A DNA stretch of 64,000 nucleotides, from assembly GCA_019828545.1 (NCBI GenBank), contig JACVRA010000280.1:155332-219331 (forward strand), in the 5' to 3' direction. How positions within the stretch are numbered: position 1 is the first letter of the stretch; every line of letters begins with the position of its first letter. The position numbers and the translations under genes were made by a program. The notes beneath the pieces are model-generated. The model made no database searches. It was not told where the DNA came from and was given only the letters and a program-made list of their open reading frames with translations. Shown here piece by piece: positions 43,511-57,100 of the stretch. Source of the DNA: Paracamarosporium sp. OC-R06-R3 (Eukaryota > Ascomycota > Dothideomycetes > Pleosporales > Didymosphaeriaceae).

Positions 43511-44783
43511 AGGCCTCTACGCAAGCGTCGAGATGCTCGTTCAACCAGGAAAACATCCTTTGATGCGCGATGCCCATGGCGCCCATCTTGGCCTGCAGCC
43601 CTCCCTGCCCGACGCCCTTGGCGATCCACAGCGTCCTCTTCTCGTCCCCGAGATGCTTCAGATTCGCGTAGATCAAGTCGGTACTAAGCTCGGGGCTAAA
43701 GTACAGCGTATCTGCGGCACCCGTCACCATCACCGGGCAGCTGACCTTGCTCAGCAATTGCCCACCATCTGGCAGGCGCAGCGAGTATCTTTTGAACTGT
43801 CGAAGCACATCCGCCGGCGTCGCCACGCCGTAGACCCACATGGAATGGTAGAACTCCCAGGCCGTCTGGAAATTGAGCCGTGAGGCAAGCCCGACCACGC
43901 CGTTGACCACCCAATCGCCCAAATAACCCTTCTCCCAGCCCACCGTCAGCCACTTGGGCAGGCGTGATTCCGTGAAGAGCCACACGTCGTAGAAGCCGTC
44001 GACGCTGATGCACGCCTTCACACGTGCATCTGCGGCTCCACGCAGCACAAAGTAGCCTCCCATCGAGTTCCCCGTCAACGCGAGTCGCTCCACGTCAAGC
44101 TCAAGCTCAGGCCGCTCCCTGCTCAGGTCCTCGACAAAGTCCACCACCGCCGACGTGACGACCTCCCAGTCTGGACGCATGTGCTTCCCGAGCTTGCGCA
44201 GCACCAGGCCCTGGCCCGGCCCCTCAAACGTCAACACTGCGTACCCTCGTGTCCTGGCACCCGCCGCGACGAAAAAGTACAGTTCCTCCTGCGACGAGTC
44301 GAAGCCTGCCGTGTGGATGATGAGCGGTATTTTGCCCGGTTTCCGGCTTTCCTGGGTCGGCATGTACAGATAGGCAGGGAGGTGGTAATCCTCGAAGGGG
44401 ATTTCCAGCAAGTGGACGGCGCTGTCCAGCAAGAGGATGCCTTGGCGGAACACGTCCGCTGCCTTTTGTGACACGGAGAGAAGCCTAGGGTCTGAGTTGC
44501 AGTCGAGGCGCAGCAGAGATTCGCTCGCCCGGAGATAGTTCCAGCTTCGGAGGAGGCACCATCTCTCGGCTTCCTTGTCGTGCGTGAGTGCGGCTTCGTT
44601 GGCGAGTAAGAGCGTCTTTTCCGCTGCTGCTTGCCAGGAGCGATGCCAGCTTTCAGGGTCGCCGTCCTTGATGCTTGCGGCTGCCTCCCAGCACTCGCCG
44701 ATGTCCGCGGCCTGGAACGGGGCTGCGTTCAAAACGCGGAAGAATTCAAAGTTGAAGAAGGCGGAGCGGAATACGTTGGCCAT
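43509..44783 (-). CDS. Alpha/beta-hydrolase of the Ayg1 / pseudooxynicotine-hydrolase type
   Basis: Single exon, 424 aa. A helical N-terminal domain (FFNFEFFRVLNAAPFQAADIGECW) precedes the hydrolase fold, as in fungal Ayg1-like enzymes. Oxyanion region: PLIIHTAGFDSSQEELYF. Nucleophile: LALTGNSMGGYFVLRGAADAR, with Ser240 in GNSMGG. Candidate acid in VTGAADTLYF, and His in MGIAHQRMFSW near the end. Hydrolases of this kind recur beside PKS-NRPS genes in cytochalasan and ACE1-type clusters. There they act after reductive release of the aminoaldehyde, in the step leading to the pyrrolinone. Divergent from the PKS-NRPS with one shared palindrome, 130 nt from this start. Confidence 0.88.
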   Translation of the reverse strand: MANVFRSAFFNFEFFRVLNAAPFQAADIGECWEAAASIKDGDPESWHRSWQAAAEKTLLLANEAALTHDKEAERWCLLRSWNYLRASESLLRLDCNSDPRLLSVSQKAADVFRQGILLLDSAVHLLEIPFEDYHLPAYLYMPTQESRKPGKIPLIIHTAGFDSSQEELYFFVAAGARTRGYAVLTFEGPGQGLVLRKLGKHMRPDWEVVTSAVVDFVEDLSRERPELELDVERLALTGNSMGGYFVLRGAADARVKACISVDGFYDVWLFTESRLPKWLTVGWEKGYLGDWVVNGVVGLASRLNFQTAWEFYHSMWVYGVATPADVLRQFKRYSLRLPDGGQLLSKVSCPVMVTGAADTLYFSPELSTDLIYANLKHLGDEKRTLWIAKGVGQGGLQAKMGAMGIAHQRMFSWLNEHLDACVEA

Positions 44784-45133
44784 GTTGCAGTGGATTGAGC
44801 TCGGTTGCCAATGGCTTTCTGTAATTTAGGATGGTTATCAAAGGCAGCTTTCTGGTGTTTCTGCACTGGGTTGTACCATTCTCGTATGCTGCTGTCTTAG
44901 TCGCTTTGACGCCCCGAATATTCGGCGCCGCTCTCCGCCGAAAGCGGGAGCACGTATGAAAAAGGCAATTTTGCTTTCTATTGCATAATTGGCTGGATCT
45001 GGTAACTGAATGCTATTAGGTTATTGGGTTAGGAGTTATTCCGCCTTCGCGGATCCATGAATACACGTTTAGATACATTTTATGCGTCTATAACGGGAGA
45101 TCCCACAAGATCGTTGCTATACCACAGTTCAAT
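44784..45133. promoter_or_regulatory. Bidirectional promoter hydrolase / PKS-NRPS
   Basis: 350 nt containing a cluster palindrome (44914-44925), a half-site region (TCCGCCGAAAGC) just after it, and GCGGGAGCACGT at 44944-44955, shared with the MFS/ER promoter. Confidence 0.65.
44914..44925. promoter_or_regulatory. Cluster palindrome copy 4, CCGAATATTCGG
   Basis: A perfect 12-bp palindrome, the most symmetric of the four copies. 130 nt from the hydrolase start and 208 nt from the PKS-NRPS start, so one site could drive both. Confidence 0.75.
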
Positions 45134-48100
45134 ATGCAGTCAAGCATCTCCGAGCCTACGGCCGTTATTGGTACCGCATGTCGATTCCCCGGCGCATCGT
45201 CGCCAGGTCGACTTTGGGAGCTTCTCAAGAGCCCGAAAGATCTCTTGAAAGATATTCCGCCTGCTCGATTCAACACAGCAGGCTTTTACCGGAGCAATGG
45301 AGGCCACCATGGAGCAACCAACGTCACGAAATCTTACCTACTCGACGAAGACCACCGAACCTTTGATGCATCGTTTTTCAACATCAGTCCCCGCGAGGCC
45401 GAGGCGATGGACCCGCAGCAGCGATTCTTGCTGGAAGTTATCCACGAAGCTACCGAGTCGGCAGGGTATCCACTAGGAGCTTTGGCAGGCTCAGACACGT
45501 CGGTTTTTGTAGGAGTAATGAGTGGTGACTATCACGATCTACAACTTCGCAATGTCAACTCGCTCCCACAACATTTGGCTACCGGCACCGCCCGAAGTAT
45601 CCTTTCGAACAGAATCTCCTATTTCTTCGACTGGAAGGGGCCCTCGATGACCATCGACACGGCTTGTTCGTCGAGCCTCGTGGCCGTGCACCAGGCCATC
45701 GGCAGTCTGCAGCGGGGTTCTCAGGTCGCCATCGTGGCCGGAGCTAACTTGATACTCGGGCCCGAGGCCTATATTTTCGAATCGAAGCTTCGGATGTTGT
45801 CGCCAACGGGCCGAAGCAGCATGTGGGACGCGGGTGCGGATGGCTATGCCCGAGGCGAAGGCTTCGCAGCCATTATGCTCAAACCCTTGAGCAAAGCTCT
45901 CCAGGATGGCGACGCTATCGAGTGCGTGATCCGGGCCTCGGGCGTCAATCAAGACGGGTACGGCTCTACTGGTCTCACAGCGCCCACAGCAGCAGCTCAG
46001 ATTGCCCTGATACAGAAGACGTATGCAGATGCAGGTCTCGATCCTCGGAGCCCAAGCGACCGCTGCCAATACTTTGAGGCTCATGGCACCGGGACGCCTA
46101 CAGGGGACCCCGTTGAAGCCGAGGCCATATCGCGGGCCTTCTTTGCTTCGCAGGAACGCGTGCCCGAGGACCAGCGCATGTACGTGGGGTCCATCAAAAC
46201 CGTAGTCGGCCACCTCGAAGGCACGGCGGGACTCGCGGGCTTGATAAAAGCCTCGTTGATGGTGCAACACGGCATCGTCACGCCGAACCTGCTTTTCAAG
46301 ACGCTCAACCCGTCCATTTCGCCTTTCTATACTAACGTCAGAGTCCCCACGGTGGCTGCTAAATGGCCCGAGCCAGCAGAGGATGCTCCCCGCCGCGTGA
46401 GCGTTAATAGCTTTGGATTCGGCGGCACAAATGCGCATGTTATTGTGGAGAGTTTCCGGGCGCCACTTGAGCAGATGCGTTCCGAGACGCCACAAGACAC
46501 GGTGGAATCGAGGAGTCGTGCCCCACCGGTCCTACCGCTTGTTATTTCAGCAAAATCGGAGACTTCGCTGCGGAAACAAGTCGCGTCGATGCGTGCCTAC
46601 GTCGAGGAGCACCCGCAGACTAGCTTCACGGACCTCGCGTGGACGTCCATTTTCCATCGTACCCTCTTTGCATACCGCGTCTCGTTCGCAGCCATGAATA
46701 CGAAGGAGCTTCTGGGAAGTTTGTCTCGCAAGGCGGCCGAAATGGAGGCTTCGGAGAGCTCCTTGCAGCCCGTCACCAGCGCAGGCGATATACAGCCTAG
46801 GATTCTCGGCATATTTACTGGGCAAGGTGCCCAGTGGCCACAGATGGGCTTATACTTGTATCTGCATTGTTCATCCTTCGCTGCAAAGATTCGTGAGCTG
46901 GACAAAGCGCTTGCCAGCCTTCCTGATGCTCCGGCGTGGACATTGGAGGGTGTGCTGCAACAAGATGAGAAGACTAGTCAGATTCATTCTGCATCCATCT
47001 CCCAGCCCATCTGTACAGCGGTGCAGATAGCACTTGTTGATCTCTGCCGTAGTATTGGCCTCGTCTTCAGTACCGTTATAGGCCATTCGTCTGGCGAAAT
47101 CGCCGCAGCTTATGCCGCAGATATCATCACTGCGAAAGAGGCACTCTCCATCGCCTATTACCGTGGACTGCATAGCCGGCTCGCTGGCGGGGCAGAAGGT
47201 GAAAACGGAGGAATGATGGCCACGGGACTTTCGTCCAGTCAAGCCAAAGTGTTTTGCGCTCAAGATCAGTGGGAAGGACGGCTAGTTGTTGCAGCGGACA
47301 ACGGGCCAGGGAGCACAACCTTATCTGGAGATGAGGACGCCATAACCGAAGCTGCAGAGGCTCTCAAGAGGGAAGGCATTTTCGTCAGAATCCTGCGCGT
47401 CAAAAAGGCCTACCATTCACATCACATGCATCCATGCGCTAGGCCGTACTTAGACTCACTTCGGGTTTGCCAGATTCATCCGAGATCTCCCACATGTACG
47501 TGGATCTCGACGGTTCATGTCCTCGACAAATTTCGAGAAGAGGTCATACCGACGATGAAGGGTCCCTATTGGATCGAAAACATGGAGAAACCTGTGCTGT
47601 TCACGCAAGGCTTGCAGCATGCGCTGCGCACAGGGGAATCGTTCGATTTTGCCTTGGAGATTGGACCCCATCCCGCACTATCCGCACCATCCAAGCAAAC
47701 AATGAAAGACAAACTGGGACATTCGATCCCTTACCATGGAACGCTGAGTCGCAATGACGATGATGTCTTGGCCATCTCTTCGATGCTAGGCTTCATCATG
47801 GCGCACTTCTCATGGCTCCCTACCAATCTGAGCAGATACCCGGACCTGTTCCAGGGCCGCCCTCGACCCCGGTACCTCAAAGACTTTCCAACATACTCGT
47901 GGGATCACGATACAGTGTTCTGGAAGGAGTCGCGCACTTCTGAACGATTTCGATCTCGCAATGCCGGCATCCATGATTTATTGGGTTCGAGGATGCCCGA
48001 TGACAACGAAGACGCCATACGTTGGTCCAACTTTCTGCGTGCCCATGAGCTCCCCTGGTCCTCGGGACACCGTTTCCAGAACCAAATACTTTTCCCTGCG

Positions 48101-51100
48101 GCCGGGTACATATTGATGGCTGTTGAAGCGGCGTGTGCTTTAGTGCCAGGGGCACGGGTTGACGCCGTCACGCTGCACGACGTGCAAATTCTGAAAGCCA
48201 TCACGCTGGACGAGGCCCCGACGGGGGTCGAAACCATGTTTGCGCTCAACAAGGAAGACAGTCGGGAAACTGTGCCGGGCGTTGTCCGCGCGCAATTTGC
48301 TCTCTATGCTGGGACTCAGCAGGGTTCCATCGACATGGTCAAGCATTTCTCGGGTAGCGTGACGGTGCATCTCGCTACGTCGGTACGCGCGTCGTTTCCG
48401 CATCGCCAGAGAACGCCTGGGTACCTCGTTGATGTGGAGGTGAGCCAGTTTTATGAGGCCATGTCGAGAGTTGGGCTCGACTACACTGGGAGTTTCAGAG
48501 GCATAACGTCCATGTGTCGAAAAAGCCGTAGGTCATGCACCGAGGTCTCGCATGTGGATCACGTTGAAGGCACAAAGAACATGACGATGCATCCCGGATT
48601 TGTCGACTCGTGCCTACAGGGTCTCTTGGCAGCGTTTGCAGCTCCCGACGATGGGACATTCTGGACGGCGTACCTGCCCACCTCCGTTCGCAAAGCACAT
48701 TTCAATTTGACCTCTCCCCAGCCTACGAAGCAGAGCACTTTCTTCGTCGATAGTTACATAACCAGGGCCTCTTCGCTGGATCTGGTGGGGGATGTTGAGG
48801 TTTTCGATTCTCAGGCGTGCATGCGGTTCCAGCTCGAAGGCGTCACCTGCACTGCAATCGAACACCCGTCACCCATGAATGACCGCCAGCTTTTTGCAAA
48901 GGTCGCGTGGAAATCCGATTGCTCGGATGCAACGGCGGTTCAGGCGTCTTCTCCAAAAGAAGTTGCAGACATTCGACAACTGGTTGCAATCTGTGAGCGA
49001 TACTCTTACATGTATCTCAAACGCCTGCGGTCGCAGATTGGGAAGGCCGAGGAAGTATCACTCGAATGGCACTTGAGACAGCTGCTCGCTTTCACTGAGT
49101 TCACCCTGCCACGCCTCGAACAAGGCCGTTGTCCAACGTACGATCCCAAGTGGGTTGACGACACCGAGGATATCTTGGATGCACTCGCTAGCCGGTTTGC
49201 AGACAAGGTGGATATACAAATCGTTCGTGCGGTCGGCTCGAACCTTGTCGGCATCTTTCGCGGAGAGAAACTGCCGTTGGAGATCTTGCAGCAGAACAAC
49301 ATGCTGTCCAGACAATACATCGAGGGCATGGGTTTCTCCCAATGCAACGCACACATTGGGAGAATAGCAAGTCAGATAATCCATCGCTACCCGAATATGA
49401 GAATACTGGAGATTGGCGCAGGCACAGGTGCCACGACAAGAGTCATGGCCGAGACCATGGGCGATCGCTACGACGAATACTTCTACACTGATGTGTCGGC
49501 TGGATTCTTTGAGCGCGCCAAGCCCATACTCAATTCGGACAAGGTCACGTACAAGATCCTTAATATCGAAGAGGACCCAATTTTGCAAGGTTTCGAGCCG
49601 CATTCGTTTGATCTGATCATCGCATCGAATGTGCTACACGCAACACGCGTTTTGAAAACTACACTGGAGAACGTTCGGAAGCTTCTCAGACCAGGAGGCT
49701 TCCTCTTACTGATGGAGATTACAGGCGAATGGCTAAGGAATCGGCTCCCTATCTCGTGTCTTCCCGGTTGGTGGCTCGGAATCGATGATGGCCGACCCCA
49801 CGGTGCTACGATAACAGAAGGGGAGTGGAATGATCTGTTACTGCGCACAGGCTTCTCTGGAAACGACCGAGTGGAGCGTGACGCGGTCGAAGGCATGCCG
49901 CACTCAATGTCTACGATTCTATCTCAAGGCATCAACGACGTCGTAAAGATTGTTCGGCAGCCACTTGCGTTTCTAGACTCGATTCCCTCTTATGGGAGGC
50001 TTGTTATCTTGGGAGGAAGCTCGTCTAAAACGCTCAATATCGCGCGAGAAATTAAACAACGTCTACGGCCCTGGCAGCCGCATGTTGTAATTAAACGATC
50101 CCCGGAGCATCTGAAGGACATGGAAAGTGAGTGTCTAACGAGCTATTACCATTTATACATGTTTTACTGACGCAAGGTTGCAGGCGATTGCGCGTTCTCG
50201 GTTCTGTCACTGGCCGACTTTGATGATCCGCTCTTCTACCAACCCACATCGCAACGGCTCGCCGGACTAAAAGGATTGCTACGGACTGCACGACATGTAT
50301 TGTGGGCGCTCGAGAACAGTCACGCAGATAATCCCGCCGCCAACATGTCACTGGGGATTGCTAGGACGCTTCGAACCGAGCTCCCTGCGTTGTCGCTTCA
50401 AGTCGTGCACTTTGAGTCCGAAACGCCGGATTCCTTCTGTTCGAACACAGCTCGATATCTCGCCGAGTCCATGTTGAGACTTGTTCTGTTTGACAGCGAA
50501 GTTCTCGGCGATGGCCTTCTCTATTCTAGGGAGCCAGAGATTATGGTCAAGAAGGGTGCATTGTGGATTCCGAGGGTTGTTCCCGCCGTGGAGCTCAACG
50601 ACCGCTTGAACGCTGCAAGGCGGGTTGTTGTAAGGTCAGTTGATCTCGAGCAGGATCGCGTCATACTCGACGAGCAAACCGTATCGCACGGGTCGCCATT
50701 CGCTAGCCGGGGTCGTATTAATGACCTATGTGTCCCCGATGGACATGTCATGGTGCGTGTAACATTATGTTCACTCCGTCCTGTTCGAGTCGAGGCAGAC
50801 ACTTTCTTGTATCCATGTGTTGCACAGACGGCCGACGGCGAAGAAGTCTTTGCATTGTCTCAGAGCAATGCGTCCGTTGCCGTTGTGCCAGCGCAATGGA
50901 TCGTCCCACGCTCCTCAGACCTCGTTGATTTGTCTCTTTCCTTGCACACATTCGTTTGCGGTCTGATATCCCACACAATTCTGAACGCCTGCTCGAAGCT
51001 ATCGATCTCGCTGGTTTACGAGCCAGACGAGACATTGCAAGCTGTTTTAAGATATTTTGCTGGCCATATGGGCAAAACCATTCGGTTTGTCAAGTCTGAA

Positions 51101-54100
51101 GTCGAATCGCGGATCGACGACGATTCAATCTCTGTCAATCAGTTCACGACACGGAGACAGATACGCGCCTTAGTTCCCCGCAACGTGGATACCGTGTTCA
51201 ACATTCATGGAGCGAAAGAATCATTTCACTCCATCTTCGACTCAATCGCACCTCGGGCCGTTCGATATGAATCTTCGTGGATTTATGGGAAGACTTTCCA
51301 TTTATGTCCTAAATACTCCCCTCACTCTGTTCAATCCTCTTTGGCCGCCATTCGCAGCCTGCTTGAGCAGTTCAAGGCATCAGGACCAGCATATTCCATT
51401 TCAAGCGTCCTTGAATACTCTGCCGAGAGTCCGAGAACGTTGCCACAAAGCGCCTGCGAGCTCACGTTACCCGCTGTTGAAGTTACACATCCTTCTCAAG
51501 CTACAGCAGATGATGTCTGCACGGACAACCTGAGCACGATGGTGTCCTACGACACAACAAGAGCTGCTTTGGTTCGTGTGGATCCTGCACGAGATGTTGT
51601 GTCTTTTAGTGCAGATAAAACGTATCTATTGGTCGGCCTCACGGGAGAGATAGGTCGATCTCTAGTGAGCTGGATGATTGACAAAGGAGCAAGACATATT
51701 GCCCTGGCTAGCCGATCCCCCGACGTTCCCCTCGAATGGCTAAAAGAAACGACAGCATTAGGCGCGGTCGTCCATGTGTTCAGCATGGACGTGGCGGATA
51801 TAGATGCAGTCCGGGGAGTCGTTGCGACTATCAGAGAAACCCTGCCACCCATCGGCGGCGTGGCTAATGCTGCTATGGTACTGTCTGATCAAACTATCGC
51901 TGACATGGACGTCGATGAGTATGCGAAGGTTACTCAGCCTAAGGTCCTCGGGAGCGACTGCTTAGACCGAGTGTTCTTCACAGATAAGAGCCTGGATTTC
52001 TTCGTCTTGTTCTCTTCGCTGGCCTCGGTGATCGGAAATTATGGTCAGGGGAACTATAATGCGGCAAACACGTACATGGTTAGCCTAGCCAAACGCAGAA
52101 GGAAGAGAGGTCTTGCTGCTTCGGTGATTCATGTTGGAATGGTGATTGGACTGGGATACCTCTCGCGAAATCCAAAGTTCGTCGCTCGCTTCGAGCAAAT
52201 GAACTTCATGCCCATATCTGAAAGCGATCTGCATACAATGTTCGCAGAAGCTATTGCAATGGGGAGATCCGCAGCAAACGAGGATGTGGAATTGATCGTA
52301 GGTTTGTCCGGATCTCTACAGCCTTCGAAAGGTATCAGGCCTTCAGAAGGGCCAAAAAACCCTCCGATATGGTTCCAGGATCCGCGTTTCTCACACCTGC
52401 TTGAGAAAAACAAGATCCACGATGGGCACACAATTTCCAAGTCTTCTACGGCTTCGATCACTCAGCAACTGAGCACAGCTACGGACCAGCAATCCATTCA
52501 TTTGATCGTACAGAGTGCCATTTCGACACAGCTAGCGATACAACTGCAAATGCGCCCTGAAAGCATTTATCCAGAATCGTCTCTGACGAGCCTTGGGATC
52601 GACTCACTCATTGCGGTGGACTTCCGAATGTGGCTACTGGCTACGCTTGATGCCGACGTGCCAGTATTCAAACTACTAAATGGGATAACGGTCGCCCAGA
52701 TCAGCAGTGATATTTCACAGCAGCTTTCATCAAGTATCATCAGTCATGATCTGGAAAAGAGTTGTTTAGAGCCATCACCAAGCACTGCGCAAATATCTAT
52801 GAATAAATCATCCTCAGCATCCCCTGAACCTACCGAGGACAGAATCGCACTTGGGCAAGACAAACTAGAGATTTTATCTACCGACTTGACAACACCAGAT
52901 ACCCCAGTAAGAACAGATGAGAAGGAGGGCATCGCTACTGTGAGAGAAGGGCCACTCTCCGAAGGACAGGCCTCACTTCTGTTCATGCAAAAGTTTTCCA
53001 ATGACGCCTCCACGTCAAACATCTGCATTCAATTTGTTCTACGAGGCAAACTAGACATTTCAGAATTCGAGATCGCATTCCATACCGTGATCCAAAGGCA
53101 TGAAATCCTGCGCACAGCGTTCCTATGGAAATCTGACGCGAATGAGTACGTTCAAGCGGTCCTCGAGCGATCTCCATTCCAACTTCGACATCTATTCGGA
53201 GACTTAGATATACGAGAAGAGAAATCACGGCTCCTAACGGCACCTTTCAACCTCGAGCAAGGACACACGATGGAAGCGACTGTCATCTCGCAGAATTCGG
53301 AAACGCATTATGTGATTGTTGGCTACCATCACATCATCATGGACGGCGTTTCTTGGCGAATATTTACGGAGGAGTTACACATTGCTTACTCCGGACACTT
53401 TGAAGCTCCGCCTCAGAGTCATCAGATCGACTTTGCGAACAGGGAAAGCGAAGTCAGAAACACAAGCTCATGGACAGCGGCATTAGATTATTGGACTCAA
53501 GAATTCAGCGAGCCGCTGGAATCTTTGCCACTCTTTCCAATATCACAAGTACCGTGCCGCCAACCTCTGGGAGCCTATAGCACGAGGACGGTATCTTTCA
53601 CCCTGGATTCTGACACTGCCGCTCAAATTCGTCAAGCGAGTCGTGCTTTGAACATCACCCGATTTCAGTTCTACCTCTCAGCCCTCCAGGTGCTCTTATT
53701 CCGGTTCACCGGCGCAAAAGATCTGTGCATCGGTATCGTCGATGCAAATAGATCGGAACGCACGTTTGCAGATACGGTTGGTTATCTCATCAATACCCTT
53801 CCCCTTCGATTTACCATAGATGACTCAGTCCCCTTCCACGAACTGGCAGAGCGCACACGAACAAAAATGTACCTTGCCATGGCCAATGCTATATTGCCTT
53901 TCAGCAAACTCTTGGAAAAGCTCAGAATATCACGAGCATCGACGCATAGTCCGCTCTTCCAGGTCCTCGTCAACTATCGCTTGGGTGCTCTCGAACAAAG
54001 TAAGCTGGGTGATTGCGACTTGAGTGACATGGAAGGGAACGCCCCAAACACGCCTTTTGATCTCACTGCTCTGATCGTCGAGAAGACAAGAGGGGAATGT

Positions 54101-57100
54101 CTATTGCAGTTCGACGTCCAAGACTACTTATATTCGACTTTCGACAGCCATCAGTTTCTCCGCAGCTACGCTCACATCCTCGGGGCCTTCGCAAATGCCT
54201 ATCACGCACGCGTTAGTGAATGTGAGGTTTTCAGCCCGGCTATGATCGAGGAGAGCATGCGACTCTCCATGGGGACAATGTTCGTTGAAGCTGGCAGTCA
54301 TACCTCTTTGCTGGGATTCATACGTGCGCAGGTGCAAGCAACTCCGCATGATATCGCAATCAAAGACGGGTACGACACGTGTATGTCTTACCACTCTCTT
54401 GGGAAAAGAGTCAACGAGATCATTTCGAAGATGCGATCAGAAACTATTGAACCTCTATCGCCGGTAGCCGTGCTTTGTGAGCCCTCCGCCGAGGCTGTTT
54501 GCGCGCTACTAGCAACCTGGGCTTACCCTGCAGTATGTGTACCGTTGGACTTGTCCAACCCTGTGCCGAGACTTGATGCTATTATTCGGGAATGCAAGCC
54601 ATCAGGAATCTTGTTCCATAGCAGGTCTGAAGATGTACTCAAACAAATCCATGCTAGAGGTGCTTCCCTTGTTGATGTCGGGTTCCAAAGGTCTGATGAT
54701 GACGACGATCGAGAAAGCGACGACTCCATGCACAACTATGTGATTGATCCGGAGTCCTTGGCGCTTATTCTATATACGAGTGGAACGACAGGGCGTTCGA
54801 AAGGCGTAACGCTTTCACACTTAAACCTCGTCACCTGTATCTCTGGAATGCAAGAGCGTCTAGGCTTAGGGAAAGAGGTTGTCCTACAACAGAGCTCCCT
54901 CGGCTTCGACCTTTCCATTGCACAGGTTGCAGTGGCGCTGACTGGGGGTGGTACCCTGGTCATTTCCAAACGAGAGCAAAGAGGTGACGCTCTCGAGCTA
55001 TCGCGCCTAGTGCGTTCTCAAAACGTAACATTCACCTTCTGCGTCCCATCGGAGTACTCTGTGCTGTTGCGATTCGGCCATGGAGACCTGCAACACTGTC
55101 GAAATTGGCGATTCGCAATCAGTGCGGGGGAGCGGATGACAAACCAGCTGAAACGAGAGTTTTGCAAGCTGAAATGCGGAGTGGAACTGGTGAATGCGTA
55201 CGGGCCCGCGGAAACGACCATTATATCCCATCTCGCAAAAGTTCATTACCAGGAATCCGAAGGAGACAATAGCGACACCGATACTTCCGATGATATCATC
55301 CATGTCGGTCGCCCATTGACAAATTATCTAACCTACATTATGGACGATATTGGTCGGCCGGTACCGCTCGGCTTTCCAGGAGAAGTATACATCGGCGGGC
55401 TCGGTGTCAGCCCAGGCTACCACAACATGGAAGATATAAACAAACGGAAATTCCTGGATAACCCACACTGTGGTATGGGTCACCATAAACCTATTGGATG
55501 CATGCGCCGCCTTTATCGCTCTGGTGACCGGGGCAGAATGCTTGCGGATGGGTCTCTCGTTCCACTGGGTCGCATCGATGGCGACCAACAAATCAAACTA
55601 CGGGGTATGCGTGTAGACCTGGAGAGCATAGAAAGCAGTATCGTGACGACTTCCCGCGGAGTTGTACGAGAAGCCATTGTTATTCAAAGAGGTAACCCGG
55701 CATTCATAGCCGGCTTTGTGATATTCAATGGAGCAGAGGCACCAGCGAATGCTCGCGAGGCATGTCGAAATATCCTTATGGAGCTCCCAGAGCCAGAATA
55801 TATGAGACCAACGGTTCTTGTTCCTTTGAGTGAATTCCCTCGGAACACGAACGGAAAAGTGGATCGGGCCGCAATGAAAAACATGGTTATACAACGGGAA
55901 CAAGAACGCTCTGATTATGCAGAAGACGGAGAGCTGACAGCTTCGGAGAGTGTACTGCTCAGTCTATGGCTACAGTTACTGTTCCACGACGAGCTCACGC
56001 CCCTGCGAATTTTCAAGTCGACTGACTTTTTCGCCGTGGGAGGCTCTTCTCTCCTTCTCGTCGAGCTCCAAAATCTGATAACCAATGAGTTTCATGTCGT
56101 AATTCCACTGAGAGATCTATTCGCGTCCAGCTCGCTCGAAAAGATGGCGAAGAGAATATCGCACAAAGATACAGCAAGAAGTTCTTCCTTTCCGGTTGAC
56201 TGGGATTCAGAAACGGCAATCACGGAAGAGATTCTTGATCTCACTTCTTCGATCGAGACACCACCTCAAATAAGAATGCCAGACGAAGGCCTCCGGGTCG
56301 TTCTGACCGGTGCCTTCGGTTATCTCGGCAGTGCGATCCTCGCTGATCTCGTCGCAAACCCCGCCGTCTCTAGAATCGACTGTCTCGCAACCCGGCTGCA
56401 TCCTGATGGGCATGTCTCCAATATGCTCACCTCACTCGAGCACGTATCCAAGATCAATATTCATGCAGGAGATCTTTCTGATCCTCTACTTGGTCTATCA
56501 GAGACTGTGTTCCACGACATGTCGAGTACTGTGGATGCAATTATTCACAACGGTGCGGATGTTTCATTTCTCAAAGACTATTCAAGTTTGCGAGCTGTTA
56601 ATTTTGTCTCGACAAAGGTACTGCTTCGTATGAGTATGCCACGAAAAATACCAATACACTACGTTTCCACGACTGGAGTGGCGCAACTATTGCTTCAAAG
56701 TGCGAGCGCGGAGTACACGGTGCTCACGCCAGTTCCTTCATCACATCTACCTCCACCGACCATGGGAGTCTCAGGATACATCGCGTCTAAGTATGCCTCA
56801 GAGAGATACCTGGAGCGCGCTTGCGCTCAGTTGGGCATTCTAGTGTATGTTTATCGACCCTCGAACATTGCACGAGGTGCCATGCCAGAAGACCCCAGGG
56901 TAGAAAGAAGCAACAAAGATCTGCTAGGCGCTTTACTTTCGTATTCGGAAGCGATCAGAAAAACTCCCTGTCTCAGCAACTGGTCTGGCGACGTCGATTT
57001 CGTACGCCTACAGAGTGTGTCTAATGTTATTGCGTCGAGGTGTGTCTTGTCTGTGTACGAGACGGTCGGAAGTGAGAGTGGGAGAACGACTGTTGTACAT

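Noticed and set aside
43321..43511. CRISPR-like array at the 23-bp repeats
   Set aside because: Repeats are directly contiguous with no spacers, and the genome is fungal; it is a minisatellite.
45539..46495. 318-codon minus-strand ORF within the PKS-NRPS
   Set aside because: Antisense shadow of the KS domain.
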